The notes: generated by a model not told the origin, from the letters alone. Positions 18,707 to 28,602 are shown, counted from the first letter of the stretch. The stretch: DNA of 64,000 nucleotides from Pandoraea communis (GCF_902459745.1 NZ_CABPSJ010000003.1:372001-436000); one strand, 5' to 3'. Translations and numbers: made by a program.

Positions 18707-19885
18707 TCAGTGGAAATGCGGACGGTTCGGTTCGGCGTCTTCCGGCATTTCCGCATGGACGACTTCGCCCACCGGGTCGGGATACAGCGGCACGCCACAA
18801 TCGTCGCAATACTCCGGATCGAAACGGCCCGGATGCTTGCGAATCTCGGTCACGCCACAGGCCTTGAGCAGGTCGGTGACTTCGTCGAGTGCACCGCCTT
18901 CGACTTCGCCATTCTCACGGCCATACAGCGGCCACACGACGCCGTAGATGACGTCGTTGCTGCCGCGCTGTGTGAAGCCGATGCGGTACTCGTCGATGTT
19001 CTGCTCACCGAAGCCGGCGATGACAGCGCGCAACTCGGCCGGGGTCAGCGTCAGCACGTCTTCGAGATAGCGCAGCGCCGTGCGGATCGTGTGCGGACGA
19101 ATGCGCTCGTCTGCCTCGCGGCAACTCGCGTAATACGCGTCGGGCAGCAAGCACTCGATTTCGCAACCTGGCAGTAGTGCATTCAGATTCGGCCCGCCCT
19201 GAGCCGACCATGCCTCCTGACATTGACCACGCTCTGCGTGACGTGCGCCGTCTTCTTGCCAGCGGAACATCGGCGCTCCCTTGGGGACCGTGACGGCCGC
19301 CAGCAAAAAGCGCGGGTCGGCAAGAATCGGCGCCGTCTCCGGCAGATCGTTGCTCGGCTGCTTGACTTCGGCATTATCGACGGCCGCGCGCACGAGTTGC
19401 TGCGTGACCTTCCACGATTCGCAATGCGTGCGCGGCAGTTGATCGATGCTGTAGAGATACGGCGAGATGGCCACGCGCGCCGATTCCGCGAGCACATGGG
19501 CGTGCAGATGAGCGCGAACGGGCATGAGCGCGTCGGTCTTCACGGGGCCCGAGGGGATTGCGTAACGCGTCCAGGCCAGGATCGGGATGGCGACGAGCAG
19601 ACCGTCCCACACCTGACCTTCAGCTTCCGGCTCGGCGGATTCGCTTTGCGATTCGATCAGGTCCGCCAGCGCGCCATAAGCCTCGCTGTGGTTGGCCTGA
19701 AGGTGATCGAGCGCCGCGTCGATGGCCGGCTGGTTGCCGGTGCGCAGCACGCGCGTGAGCAACGTGTCGAGCTGGGCCTCCCAGAAGCGGTCTTCGATAC
19801 GGCTGCCTGAGGCGGCAAGCGCAAGCGCGTGGCCGACCAGTTTTTCGGCGTCGGGAGTCAGTCGTTTGGCGGTGCGTGAGCGCAT
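18707..19885 (-). CDS. DUF2863 family protein
   Basis: A 392-residue soluble protein that I recognise as DUF2863, found in Burkholderiales. Visible parts are an N-terminal helical region (TAKRLTPDAEKLVGHALALA), a long middle domain with AIPILAWTRYAIPSGPV, and a C-terminal region containing a CxxC pair (EYCDDCGVPLYPD) that may bind metal. The function is unknown. The ATG at 19885 is chosen because the upstream 38 codons look unlike protein. It is monocistronic, convergent with the TrmB-like gene and tandem with ogt after 136 bp. Confidence 0.8.
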   Translation of the reverse strand: MRSRTAKRLTPDAEKLVGHALALAASGSRIEDRFWEAQLDTLLTRVLRTGNQPAIDAALDHLQANHSEAYGALADLIESQSESAEPEAEGQVWDGLLVAIPILAWTRYAIPSGPVKTDALMPVRAHLHAHVLAESARVAISPYLYSIDQLPRTHCESWKVTQQLVRAAVDNAEVKQPSNDLPETAPILADPRFLLAAVTVPKGAPMFRWQEDGARHAERGQCQEAWSAQGGPNLNALLPGCEIECLLPDAYYASCREADERIRPHTIRTALRYLEDVLTLTPAELRAVIAGFGEQNIDEYRIGFTQRGSNDVIYGVVWPLYGRENGEVEGGALDEVTDLLKACGVTEIRKHPGRFDPEYCDDCGVPLYPDPVGEVVHAEMPEDAEPNRPHFH

Positions 19886-20020
19886 AGTGTGTAAAGCAGA
19901 AATGCATGAACTCACGATTGTACGGCATGCGTGAACGCGATTGATGGGACGCTTGCACCAATCGCGTTGTCCCCGGGGCGCGCGCCCGCCGGGCGCCATG
20001 ACACCGGCGGCCGGATATCG

Positions 20021-20584
20021 TCAGAAATCGAACGCAAGATTGGCCGGCGCCGACAGCCTCGTGCGACGCGTCGCCCCCGTGCCTGCGCCGGCGACCGAGG
20101 CCAGCGCAGCGCCTTCGAGCGAGAGCAGCGCGAGTTTGCGCTCGACGCCGCTGGCATAGCCGGTGAGGGTGCCGTCCGCGCCGATCACGCGGTGACAAGG
20201 CACGATGATCGTTATCGGATTGCGCCCGTTGGCGGCACCGACGGCGCGTGATTTGTTCGCGTCGCCCAACGCGTGAGCGAGATCGCCATAACTGCGCGTC
20301 TCGCCGAACGGGATGCGGCAAAGCGCCGCCCAGACGCGCTGCTGGAACGGGGTGCCTTCGGGGGCCAGCGGCAGTTCGAAGGTGCGGCGTCCTTCGCGAA
20401 AATACTCGTCGAGTTGGCGCTTTGCTTCGTTGAGCAGGGCAAGATCGTCGCCCTTGCGGCGCACGTCCTCGTCTTGCGGAAAGTACTTCTGATGCGAGAA
20501 ATACACGCCGGTGAGCGCGTCGCCGTTCGCGACGAGCAGCATTTCGCCCAGCGGGCTGTCGTAATACGTTTCGTAGCGGATCAT
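20021..20584 (-). CDS. ogt: Methylated-DNA--protein-cysteine S-methyltransferase
   Basis: A 187-residue suicidal DNA repair protein that takes the methyl group from O6-methylguanine. The alkyl-acceptor motif is IIVPCHRVIG near residue 145, with the preceding AVGAANGRNP typical of Ogt/MGMT, and the winged-helix PFGETRSYGDLAHALG. The N-terminal RNase H-like domain is present (YYDSPLGEMLLVANGDAL), so it is full length. Its ATG overlaps the stop of the upstream ada-alkA gene (ATGA), so the two proteins are made from one message. After the domain there is a 25-residue Ala/Arg tail that is not conserved. Confidence 0.93.
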   Translation of the reverse strand: MIRYETYYDSPLGEMLLVANGDALTGVYFSHQKYFPQDEDVRRKGDDLALLNEAKRQLDEYFREGRRTFELPLAPEGTPFQQRVWAALCRIPFGETRSYGDLAHALGDANKSRAVGAANGRNPITIIVPCHRVIGADGTLTGYASGVERKLALLSLEGAALASVAGAGTGATRRTRLSAPANLAFDF

Positions 20585-22068
20585 GTGTCCACCTCCTGCA
20601 AAGTCTCGACCGGCTGGCCGGTCGGTCCCTGCGCCGCCGCCCGCCAGATGTGCAGCGCTGCGTACGCGCGCCACGGTGCCCACTGGGTCGTGCGTGCGGC
20701 GACGGCACGTCCATCGGCCACGCCCAGCGCCTGACGCAGTACCAGGTCGTCGACAGGTATCGCGTCGGGCGAGCCAAGGGCGCGCATGGCGATGTACTGC
20801 GCTGTCCATGGCCCAATGCCCTTGATCGCGAGCAGCGCCTTCACGGTGGCTTCTAGTGGCGCTAGCGGGTCAAGCCGCAGGTGAGCATCGACGATCGCCT
20901 GCGCGACCCCGTGAATGGCGGCAATTCGGCTTCGAATGATACCGGCTTCGCCCAGTGCCTCGGGGGGCACGGCGAGCAATTGTGCGGCACTGGGGAAGGT
21001 GTGCGTCAGACCTTGCGCCGGCACGGGCAGGGGCGTGCCGAAACGTTGCGCGAGCCGCCCGAGCAAGCGCCGGGCACCCTTGACCGTGATCTGCTGGCCG
21101 ACGACGGCGCGCACGGCCATCTCGAAGCCGTCGACGGCCCCCGGCACCCGCAGGCCCGGTGTCGTTGTGGCGAGCGGCCCGAGGTGCGCGTCGATGACGT
21201 CTGGACGCGCGCCCAGATCGAACAGATGGCGCAGTTTGCCCAACACCTGCGGCACGCTGCCGGCCAGCACCGGCGGCAACGTCACTTGCAGGGCGTGACG
21301 ATCCGGCAGCAGCGCGATGCGGCACCATCCGGCGACCGTTTGCCCGTCTTGTCGCTCGATACTCAGTGCGCGCGTGTAGACGTCGCCCTCTCGTAGTTCG
21401 ACACCTTCAATTGCCCGGTCGCCCAGAAAGTCGAGCAGTGCGTGCCAGGCGAAGGGCGGCCGGTAGGCAAGCTGGAAGACGAGATCGCCGTCGGGCAGGG
21501 CGGCGTGACGAGCGTTCAGGCGAAGCCGGCCGGGGGCGAAACCGTAGCGTGTCTTGAACAGGCCGTTGAAGCGTCGAACGCTGCCGAAGCCGGAGGCGAG
21601 GGCGATCTCCGTGACCGGCAAGGCGGTATCGGTGAGCAGGCGCTTGGCGAGCAACAACCGTTGCGTCTGCGCGTACTCGACGGGAGAGACACCGAATTCG
21701 TCGGCAAAGATACGGCGCAGGTGGCGCTCCGTGATGCCGATGCGGGCAGCGAGGGCCGGGAGTCCGGCGCGGTTCAGGAAGCCTTCGTCGATCATGGCTG
21801 CGGCAGCATCGGCGAGTTCGCGGCTGGCATCGAAACGTGCGCCGCCGGGCGCGAGTTCGGGGCGGCACTTCAGGCAAGGGCGATAGCCGGCCTTCTCGGC
21901 AGCGGCGGCGCTGCCGTAGAACGAGCAGTTTTCAAAGCGCGGCGTGCGAACGTTACACACGGGGCGGCAGTAGATGCCGGTGGACGAGACGCCGACGAAA
22001 AACCAGCCGTCGAAACGCCGGTCGCGAGCGGAGACGGCCTTGTAACAGACTTCGGGATCGAGCGTCAT
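20581..22068 (-). CDS. Ada-type regulator fused to DNA-3-methyladenine glycosylase II
   Basis: A 495-residue bifunctional protein. Residues 1-75 are an Ada N-terminal zinc domain with C34, C38, C65 and C68 (YCRPVCNVRTP, YRPCLKCRPE). Residues ~85-190 are an AraC HTH region (ITERHLRRIFADEFGVSPVEY). Residues ~200-300 match AlkA_N, and residues ~300-485 are an HhH-GPD glycosylase with hairpin LLAIKGIGPWTAQYIAMRA and a catalytic Asp in IPVDDLVLRQAL. It should sense methylphosphotriesters, activate repair genes and excise alkylated bases. The ATG at 22068 gives the family N-terminus; a TTG at 22086 is possible. It overlaps ogt by ATGA. Confidence 0.92.
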   Translation of the reverse strand: MTLDPEVCYKAVSARDRRFDGWFFVGVSSTGIYCRPVCNVRTPRFENCSFYGSAAAAEKAGYRPCLKCRPELAPGGARFDASRELADAAAAMIDEGFLNRAGLPALAARIGITERHLRRIFADEFGVSPVEYAQTQRLLLAKRLLTDTALPVTEIALASGFGSVRRFNGLFKTRYGFAPGRLRLNARHAALPDGDLVFQLAYRPPFAWHALLDFLGDRAIEGVELREGDVYTRALSIERQDGQTVAGWCRIALLPDRHALQVTLPPVLAGSVPQVLGKLRHLFDLGARPDVIDAHLGPLATTTPGLRVPGAVDGFEMAVRAVVGQQITVKGARRLLGRLAQRFGTPLPVPAQGLTHTFPSAAQLLAVPPEALGEAGIIRSRIAAIHGVAQAIVDAHLRLDPLAPLEATVKALLAIKGIGPWTAQYIAMRALGSPDAIPVDDLVLRQALGVADGRAVAARTTQWAPWRAYAALHIWRAAAQGPTGQPVETLQEVDT

Positions 22069-22190
22069 GGGCAAGGCAGCCGGCAAGGCAAGGGGGAGGA
22101 CATGGCTGTCACTCTACGCGCGAGACCGAAGCGGTGCTAGTCATTTTCGGACATGACAGCGCCCTGCGCGCAATCGTCTCCAATAACGAC

Positions 22191-22215
22191 AAAACCCGGC
22201 GCGAGGCCGGGTTTT
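22191..22215 (-). terminator. Rho-independent terminator of acnA
   Basis: A perfect 10-bp stem AAAACCCGGC/GCCGGGTTTT with a 5-base loop lies 20 bases beyond the acnA stop. On the minus strand the right-hand arm ends in TTTT followed by GTCG. It also separates acnA from the ada-alkA gene, which is transcribed in the same direction. Confidence 0.85.
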
Positions 22216-22234
22216 GCTTGCTACCAACCGCCAA

Positions 22235-24943
22235 TCAGGCCGCGGCGAGCAGTTGACGCAGCACGAACGGCAGGATACCGCCGTGCTTGTAGTAATCCAC
22301 TTCGATCGGCGTGTCGATGCGCAGCAGGACTTGCACCTTTTGCGTTTCGCCGTTCTTGCGATGGATCACCAGCGTGACATCCTGTTGCGGCTTGATGTCG
22401 GCCGTCAGACCTTCGATGTCGAACGTTTCTTCGCCCGTGATGCCCAGCGACTGTGCGCTGTCCGAGCCCTTGAACTGCAGGGGCAGCACGCCCATGCCGA
22501 CCAGGTTCGAGCGGTGGATACGCTCGAACGAACGCGCGATGACCGCCTTCACGCCCAGCAGTTGCGTGCCCTTGGCTGCCCAGTCACGCGACGAACCCGT
22601 GCCGTACTCTTCGCCGCCGAACACCACCGTGGGGGTGTTTTCGCCGACATACTTCATGGCGGCGTCATAGATCGACAGTTGTTCGCCGCTCGGCTGGTGA
22701 ATCGTCAGGCCGCCTTCGACGCGCGAACCGTCTTCCTTCGCCGGGATCATCAGGTTCTTGATACGGACGTTGGCGAACGTGCCGCGCATCATCACTTCAT
22801 GGTTGCCGCGACGCGAGCCGTAGCTGTTGAAGTCGGCCTTGAGCACGCCGTTTTCGAGCAGCCACTTGCCTGCCGGCGACGTTTCCTTGATCGAACCGGC
22901 CGGGCTGATGTGGTCGGTCGTGACCGAGTCGCCGAACACGCCCAGGGCGCGTGCGCCGTGAATCGGCTCGATATCGGTCTTCGGATCCATGGAGAAACCG
23001 TCGAAGAACGGCGGCTCGGCGATGTAGGTCGACGTCGGCCAATCGTAGACCTGACCCTTCGACCCCTTGACCTTGGCCCACAGCGGGCTCGGTTCCTTCA
23101 CCGAATCGTAGTTGGTCTTGAAGACCTTCGCGTTCATCGCGAACTTCATCAGTTTGTGGATTTCTTCGCTGGTCGGCCAAATGTCGCCCAGGAAGATCTC
23201 GCGGCCTCCCTTGCCCTTGCCGACCGGCTCGGTCATCAGGTCGCGACGCACATTGCCGGCAATGGCGTAGGCCACAACGAGCGGGGGCGAGGCGAGGAAG
23301 TTGGCGCGGATGTTCGGGTGAATACGCGCTTCGAAGTTACGGTTACCCGAGAGCACGGCCGCCGCGACCATATCGTTCTTCACGATCGTGTCGTTCAGTT
23401 CGGCCGTCAGATCGCCGGCGTTGCCGATACAGGTCGTGCAGCCGTAGGCCGTCACGCCGAAGCCCAGCTTCTCGAGGTACGGCAGCAGGCCGGCGGCTTC
23501 GAGATACTCGGTCACCACGCGGCTTCCCGGGGCGAGCGACGTCTTGATGTGCGGCGCCACCTTCAGACCGGCTTCCACGGCCTTCTTGGCCAGCAGACCG
23601 GCGGCGAGCAGCACGCTCGGGTTCGACGTGTTCGTGCACGACGTGATGGCCGCGATCAGCACGTCGCCGTTGTTCACGTCGATACCGCTGTCGGTCTTGT
23701 AGGTCGTGTCGAGTTGTTCTTCGGTCTTGTTGAAGCCGTTTTCAGCCACCGGCTTCGTGAACAGATCCTTGAAGGTCGATTTCACGTTACCGATTTCGAT
23801 ACGGTCTTGCGGACGCTTCGGACCGGCCAGCGACGGCGCGACCGTGCCCAGGTCCAGCTTGAGCGTCTTCGTGTAGTCGATGTCGTTCGACTTCGGAATG
23901 CCGAAGAGCTTCTGCGCCTTGAAGTACGATTCGAAGGCGTCGATTTCGCTCTTCGTGCGGCCCGTACCCTTGAAGTAGTCGATGGTCTTTTCGTCGACCG
24001 GGAAGAAGCCCATCGTTGCGCCGTATTCCGGCGCCATGTTCGCGATGGTGGCGCGGTCCGGCAGCGTCAGGCTGGACGTGCCTTCGCCGAAGAATTCGAC
24101 GAACTTGCCGACGACCTTCTCGCGGCGCAGCATTTCCGTGATCGTGAGCACCAGATCGGTGGCGGTCACGCCTTCGCGCAGACGGCCCGTGAGTTCCACG
24201 CCGACCACGTCAGGCGTCAGGAAATACACCGGCTGACCCAGCATGCCGGCTTCGGCTTCGATGCCGCCCACCCCCCAGCCCACCACGCCGATGCCGTTGA
24301 TCATGGTCGTGTGGCTGTCGGTACCCACGAGGGTATCCGGGTAGAACACGTCGTCCTTCTTGTGCACGCCACGTGCGAGGTATTCCAGGTTCACCTGGTG
24401 CACGATGCCGTAGCCCGGTTGCACGACGCCGAACGTATCGAACGCCTGCATACCCCACTTCATGAACTGATAACGCTCGTTATTGCGCTGGAATTCCAGC
24501 TTCATGTTCAGGTCGAGCGCTTTCTTCTCGCGGAAGTGATCGATCTGGACCGAGTGGTCAACCACCAGATCCACCGGCACGAGCGGCTCGATGCGCTTCG
24601 GGTTTTTGCCCTGACGCTCGGCGACATTGCGCATGGCGGCCAGGTCGGCCAGCAGCGGCACGCCGGTGAAATCCTGCAGCACGACGCGTGCCACGACGAA
24701 CGGGATTTCGTCGGTACGCTCAGCGTTCGGCTTCCAGTTGGCCAGTTGCTTGACGTGCGCTTCCGTGACTTTCTTGCCGTCGCAATTGCGCAGCACGGAT
24801 TCGAGCACGATACGGATCGACACCGGCAGGCGCTCGACATTCACACCCAGGGCTTTTCCCAGTTGGGGCAGCGAGTAGAACTTGCCTTTCTTGTTGCCGC
24901 TGAGTTTGAACTCTTTAAGCGTTTTGTGGAGGTTGTGGGCCAT
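22235..24943 (-). CDS. acnA: Aconitate hydratase AcnA
   Basis: A 902-residue aconitase that interconverts citrate and isocitrate in the TCA cycle using a [4Fe-4S] cluster. Cluster cysteines are seen in [18 protein letters not shown] and [14 protein letters not shown]. Substrate-binding residues are in [16 protein letters not shown] near residue 205 and in the swivel domain [17 protein letters not shown] near 780. Length and domain order match E. coli AcnA (891). The start ATG is preceded by AAGGAAAG. It heads the minus-strand TCA genes, with a 206-bp gap to the next gene downstream-in-map; no promoter element is convincing. Confidence 0.98.
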   Translation of the reverse strand: MAHNLHKTLKEFKLSGNKKGKFYSLPQLGKALGVNVERLPVSIRIVLESVLRNCDGKKVTEAHVKQLANWKPNAERTDEIPFVVARVVLQDFTGVPLLADLAAMRNVAERQGKNPKRIEPLVPVDLVVDHSVQIDHFREKKALDLNMKLEFQRNNERYQFMKWGMQAFDTFGVVQPGYGIVHQVNLEYLARGVHKKDDVFYPDTLVGTDSHTTMINGIGVVGWGVGGIEAEAGMLGQPVYFLTPDVVGVELTGRLREGVTATDLVLTITEMLRREKVVGKFVEFFGEGTSSLTLPDRATIANMAPEYGATMGFFPVDEKTIDYFKGTGRTKSEIDAFESYFKAQKLFGIPKSNDIDYTKTLKLDLGTVAPSLAGPKRPQDRIEIGNVKSTFKDLFTKPVAENGFNKTEEQLDTTYKTDSGIDVNNGDVLIAAITSCTNTSNPSVLLAAGLLAKKAVEAGLKVAPHIKTSLAPGSRVVTEYLEAAGLLPYLEKLGFGVTAYGCTTCIGNAGDLTAELNDTIVKNDMVAAAVLSGNRNFEARIHPNIRANFLASPPLVVAYAIAGNVRRDLMTEPVGKGKGGREIFLGDIWPTSEEIHKLMKFAMNAKVFKTNYDSVKEPSPLWAKVKGSKGQVYDWPTSTYIAEPPFFDGFSMDPKTDIEPIHGARALGVFGDSVTTDHISPAGSIKETSPAGKWLLENGVLKADFNSYGSRRGNHEVMMRGTFANVRIKNLMIPAKEDGSRVEGGLTIHQPSGEQLSIYDAAMKYVGENTPTVVFGGEEYGTGSSRDWAAKGTQLLGVKAVIARSFERIHRSNLVGMGVLPLQFKGSDSAQSLGITGEETFDIEGLTADIKPQQDVTLVIHRKNGETQKVQVLLRIDTPIEVDYYKHGGILPFVLRQLLAAA

Positions 24944-25149
24944 GATCTTTCCTTGAGTGATACAGAAAAACGAAGCGGTGGTGATGCGTTTAGCAGAAGG
25001 CGGCGTCGCGCGGGCACTCTCGCGGGTGCCCGCTACGACGCCAGTGCGCCGGGTGTCCGGCGTACCGGGGACTACGGGTATGGCTGAGGCTGCAGCAGGA
25101 AAGCGGCTGGCGCATCATGCAATCGGCGTCCGAGTCGACCGGACAAGCC

Positions 25150-25638
25150 TCAGTTGGTCACCTTGATCAGTTCGACCGATTGGGTCGGGGCGAGCTTGTT
25201 CTGCTCCGCCATCGCTTGCGTTGCGCATTCGTCAGCCAGACGGCTGCCGCCATCGCGGTGCGTGAACAGCATGGCCTTGGCCGGGATCACGACCAGGTCC
25301 ATTCCGCTTGCCGCATCGTAGAAACGGTCGGCGCCAGTCGTCGTCTGTTGGCGCGGCAACTTGTAGTTGCGGCCATCAAAGAACATCGTGAGGATCTGGT
25401 CGCGCTTCATGTCGCCCTTGATGAACAGCTTCTGGTTCTCCTTGCAGCTCCACTGTTCAGACCCCTCGTCCGGTTGCACCGGCGCCGCAGCAACGGTCGC
25501 TTTCTTCTTGGCCGGTGCTTTCTTCTTCGGTGCGGGCTTCTTGGCCGTCTGGGCGGCCGATTGCTCAGCAGCAAATGCAGTCGGCACAAGGGTAGCGGAA
25601 CACAGGGCGACCAGTGCGGTCAGGCAAAGCTTTTTCAT
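25150..25638 (-). CDS. Exported protein, possible MliC-like lysozyme-inhibitor fold
   Basis: A 162-residue protein with a clear signal peptide (residues 1-24, cut after AFA). A short Lys/Ala/Pro segment (AKKPAPKKKAPAKKKA) links to a ~100-residue C-terminal domain. That domain has a Cys pair (WSCKENQ near 64 and ADECATQ near 137) and the pattern FDGRNYKLPRQQTTTGADRF...MLFTHRDG. The Cys spacing and order of strands recall MliC/PliC lysozyme inhibitors, but a search is needed. It may be periplasmic or in the envelope. It is transcribed alone; the ATG has AGATTC upstream. Confidence 0.7.
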   Translation of the reverse strand: MKKLCLTALVALCSATLVPTAFAAEQSAAQTAKKPAPKKKAPAKKKATVAAAPVQPDEGSEQWSCKENQKLFIKGDMKRDQILTMFFDGRNYKLPRQQTTTGADRFYDAASGMDLVVIPAKAMLFTHRDGGSRLADECATQAMAEQNKLAPTQSVELIKVTN

Positions 25639-26249
25639 GATGAATCTCCAAACAATGGGTGAGAGCCGACAAAAGCGCAGATTATCGTACGAAGTTTGCG
25701 TTGTTCGGCGTCACCATACAAATTTTTTCAATTCCCTTGCGCCAAGCACAGCGGGCGGCGGCGGTACGAACCGGCGTCGCTGGAGGGGTGTTGCAGTGTG
25801 GAATTCGGCATCACGCCGGATCGGACTACGCGAGCTCATGTTGCCGCCCTTGAGGACGGTCATGACGCGAAGGGGGCGGGATGCTTGGCGAAGCAAACGC
25901 TGAACGGGGCGCGAAACGTTGCGCCGCACGGTCGCCGCAGGCATTACGCACACGCCGGGCATCCGGTCCGGTGCGCTCTGTGCGGCAGTGAGGCGTTGCA
26001 TTCGCTTGGCCAAGAAGTCGCTCGGTATTCTCGGTGTTGCTTGGGGCGGTGCCAGGGTCATGGTGCGATAGACGGCGCGGTCTTTTGCGCTAAATGTCGT
26101 CACTTCGATCATAGCTCCGGTCGACACGATGACTGCTGGAAACGTTCCCTCTGTCGGGAGGGGGTGCGCCGGCACTGGGGGTAGCCGCCGGCGCAGTTTC
26201 GGCCCCTTGCGACGCTTTTGGCATCGCGTGGGGTCGAGTCCCCGGGGGA
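25639..26249. other. 611-bp region with no supported gene
   Basis: Open frames of ~155 codons exist on both strands (about 25696-26184 on plus, 25711-26175 on minus), but neither has a recognisable domain, a good start signal or a plausible composition. A 9-bp stem TGCGCCGGC/GCCGGCGCA at 26165-26195 lies beyond the mdh stop and could be a weak terminator or REP-like element, although no T-run follows. It could also contain a decayed gene. Confidence 0.4.
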
Positions 26250-27233
26250 TTAGCCCAGCAGATGTGCCACGCCGGCGCGCTCTTCCTCAAGCTCGTTCAG
26301 CGTGATGTTCATCTTCTCGCGCGAGTAGGCGTCGATCTCGAGGCCTTCCACGCGCTTGTACTTGCCGTTTTCGCAGGTCACGGGCACGCCGTAGATCACG
26401 TCTTGCGGAATGCCGTACGAGCCGTCCGACGGAATACCCATCGTCACCCACTTGCCGTTCGTACCCAGCACCCAGTCATGGATGTGGTCGATAGCAGCGT
26501 TGGCAGCCGAAGCGGCCGACGACAGACCACGGGCTTCGATGATGGCGGCGCCGCGCTTGCCGACCGTCGGCAGGAACACGTCGTTGTTCCACACGTCGTC
26601 GTTGATCATCGACTTCACGTTCTTGCCGTCGATCGTGGCGAAGCGGTAGTCGGCGTACATCGTCGGCGAGTGGTTGCCCCACACGGCCAGCTTTTCGATG
26701 CTGGCGACCGGCTTGCCGGTCTTGGCGGCGATCTGCGACAGGGCACGGTTGTGATCCAGGCGCAGCATTGCGGTGAAGTTTTCCTTCGGCAGATTCGGTG
26801 CCGACTTCATGGCGATGTAGGCGTTGGTGTTGGCCGGGTTGCCGACCACGAGCACCTTGACGTCGCGCTTGGCGACTTCGTCCAGAGCCTTGCCTTGCAC
26901 CGTGAAGATTGCGCCGTTGGCTTCGAGCAAATCCTTGCGCTCCATGCCCTTCGAGCGCGGACGGGCACCAACCAGCAGGGCGACGTCGGCATCCTTGAAG
27001 GCGACCTTCGGGTCGTCGGTCACAACCACGCCAGCGAGCAGCGGGAACGCGCAGTCTTCCAGCTCCATCACGACGCCCTTGACGGCGGCTTGAGCTTGCG
27101 GGAGGTCGAGCAGTTGCAGGATGACGGGCTGATCCTTGCCGAGCATGTCGCCATTGGCGATGCGGAACAGCAGGGAGTAGCCGATTTGGCCAGCGGCGCC
27201 GGTGACGGCGACACGCATTGCGGGTTTTGCCAT
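26250..27233 (-). CDS. mdh: Malate dehydrogenase
   Basis: A 327-residue NAD-dependent malate dehydrogenase for the malate-to-oxaloacetate step of the TCA cycle. The dinucleotide motif [12 protein letters not shown] is at residues 12-23; [17 protein letters not shown] holds the mobile-loop arginines; [10 protein letters not shown] and [11 protein letters not shown] follow; the catalytic His is in [12 protein letters not shown]. Length and motifs match the cytosolic-type MDH of Burkholderiales (LDH-like MDH group 2) rather than E. coli Mdh. GGAGAG precedes the ATG at good spacing. It is divergent from gntR over a 342-bp region with two palindromes. Confidence 0.98.
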   Translation of the reverse strand: MAKPAMRVAVTGAAGQIGYSLLFRIANGDMLGKDQPVILQLLDLPQAQAAVKGVVMELEDCAFPLLAGVVVTDDPKVAFKDADVALLVGARPRSKGMERKDLLEANGAIFTVQGKALDEVAKRDVKVLVVGNPANTNAYIAMKSAPNLPKENFTAMLRLDHNRALSQIAAKTGKPVASIEKLAVWGNHSPTMYADYRFATIDGKNVKSMINDDVWNNDVFLPTVGKRGAAIIEARGLSSAASAANAAIDHIHDWVLGTNGKWVTMGIPSDGSYGIPQDVIYGVPVTCENGKYKRVEGLEIDAYSREKMNITLNELEEERAGVAHLLG

Positions 27234-27411
27234 GAGAATCTCTCCAGACGTGTACAAATTCCTGCGAAGCTTAAGGTAAGCTCGCCGTCCGGGTGGCATT
27301 TTTTTGCCAGGCTGACAGCGCCGCGTCACATGAAGCTTCTAAAATTCCTTGACCTACGGAAGCTTGCGGGCTGCGGGGTGTGCTGCCGTCGATGAGTGCG
27401 AAGCACCGGAC

Positions 27412-27425
27412 TCTCTTATATGATA
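27412..27425. promoter_or_regulatory. Degenerate GntR-type operator copy
   Basis: TCTTATATGATA matches the core of the perfect palindrome at 27500-27519 (GTCTTATATAAGAC) in 10 of 14 positions. It lies about 180 bp upstream of the mdh ATG, so the two sites may form a pair for the neighbouring regulator. Confidence 0.4.
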
Positions 27426-27499
27426 GCCGTGCTGCGGCTGCAGGCCCCTGTTAGCCCGCGCCAGTGTAGGAGCCGTCGCAACGAATGTCAACTCTATCT

Positions 27500-27519
27500 T
27501 ATGTCTTATATAAGACATA
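27500..27519. promoter_or_regulatory. Perfect 20-bp palindrome, candidate GntR operator
   Basis: TATGTCTTATATAAGACATA is a perfect inverted repeat 57 bp upstream of the gntR ATG and about 267 bp from the mdh ATG. Its size and A/T core are typical of HutC-subfamily GntR sites. Position suggests that the adjacent regulator controls itself, mdh, or both. The intergenic region has no other gene. Confidence 0.65.
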
Positions 27520-27575
27520 GGATTATTGCTGTTATTCGATGGACGAGGGCCTTGATTTGTGGTCAAATCGCCGCC

Positions 27576-28418
27576 ATGAATGCGAACGTTCGCGACACAT
27601 CCAACACTACGCCGCCTGTCGATGCCCCGCAGCGACAGGACAGCACGCGCGACGCCGCACCGGCCTCCCAGGCCCCGCAGGGTGCCGCCGCCCCGGGAGC
27701 GTCGCCGACATTCAGTCCACTATATCAGCAGATCAAAGGGCTCATCACGCAGAGCCTGCAGGCCGGCGAATGGAAGCCCGGCGAGATCATTCCAAGTGAG
27801 GTCGACCTGGCTGCCCGCTATAAGGTGAGTCAGGGAACGGTGCGCAAAGCCATCGACGAGTTGGCCGCCGAGAATCTGCTGGTGCGCCGGCAAGGGCGTG
27901 GCACGTTCGTTGCGACTCACCATGAAGACCGGGTGCAATTCCGGTTTCTGCGTCTTGCGCCCGATTCGGGCGAACCCCATCACCCGCCCAGCCGCCTGAT
28001 CGAGTGCCGCCGCATGCGTGCACCGGCGGAAATCGCGCGTCAGCTCGATCTGCGTGCGGGCGATGGCGTCATTCTCATTCGCCGCATGATGGATTTCTCG
28101 GACCGTCCGACGGTGCTCGATGAAATCTGGCTGCCGGGCGCGCTGTTCCGCGGACTGACGGCAGAGCGGCTCAATGATTACAAGGGGCCGATGTACGGCC
28201 TGTTCGAAGATGAATTCGGTACCCGCATGATCCGCGCCGTGGAAAAAGTCCGCGCTGTGGCCGCAGACGACGTGACTGCGGATCTGCTCAAGGTGCCGAA
28301 GGGGTTCCCGCTGCTGAGTGTGGAGCGCGTTTCCTACACTTATGGGGACAAACCGGTGGAAGTGCGCCGGGGCTGGTACGTCACCACGGAACATCACTAC
28401 CAGAACGAATTGAGTTGA
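27576..28418 (+). CDS. GntR-family regulator, HutC subfamily
   Basis: A 280-residue transcription factor. After a ~45-residue Ala/Pro-rich N-terminal stretch there is a winged helix (LYQQIKGLITQSLQAGEW, PSEVDLAARYKVSQGTVRKA, RRQGRGTFVA) at about residues 48-115. Residues ~130-275 form a UTRA effector domain that includes EIWLPGALFRGL and SVERVSYTYGDKPVEVRRGWY. UTRA domains bind small metabolites such as sugars, histidine catabolites or organic acids. It lies between mdh and sdhCDAB, so a TCA metabolite is a natural guess but unproved. The ATG at 27576 was chosen because the upstream frame crosses the operator. Confidence 0.92.
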   Translation: MNANVRDTSNTTPPVDAPQRQDSTRDAAPASQAPQGAAAPGASPTFSPLYQQIKGLITQSLQAGEWKPGEIIPSEVDLAARYKVSQGTVRKAIDELAAENLLVRRQGRGTFVATHHEDRVQFRFLRLAPDSGEPHHPPSRLIECRRMRAPAEIARQLDLRAGDGVILIRRMMDFSDRPTVLDEIWLPGALFRGLTAERLNDYKGPMYGLFEDEFGTRMIRAVEKVRAVAADDVTADLLKVPKGFPLLSVERVSYTYGDKPVEVRRGWYVTTEHHYQNELS

Positions 28419-28602
28419 GAGGGCAGGGCGACTTCCCAGGTGCGAGCCGGCGTCGTGGCCGGTCAGTGCCTGAAGTCTAGGCATGAGGGGCGGCGTGTCG
28501 TGCGCCGTTGGCGGGAATTTCCGGAGCATTGGAACCGGTATGGTGCAACGCACTAGAATCGGCGCTAAAATCCGGGGCTGATGTAACTACATGGGGTCTA
28601 GC

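Noticed and set aside
22214-25087. 957-codon open frame on the plus strand opposite acnA
   Set aside because: High-GC codon bias of a conserved gene removes stops on the other strand; the product is Arg/His/Val-rich and has no family features, while acnA is full-length and certain.
25711-26175. 154-codon minus-strand frame after mdh
   Set aside because: No domain, no good start signal and a competing plus-strand frame over the same bases; left as an unexplained gap.
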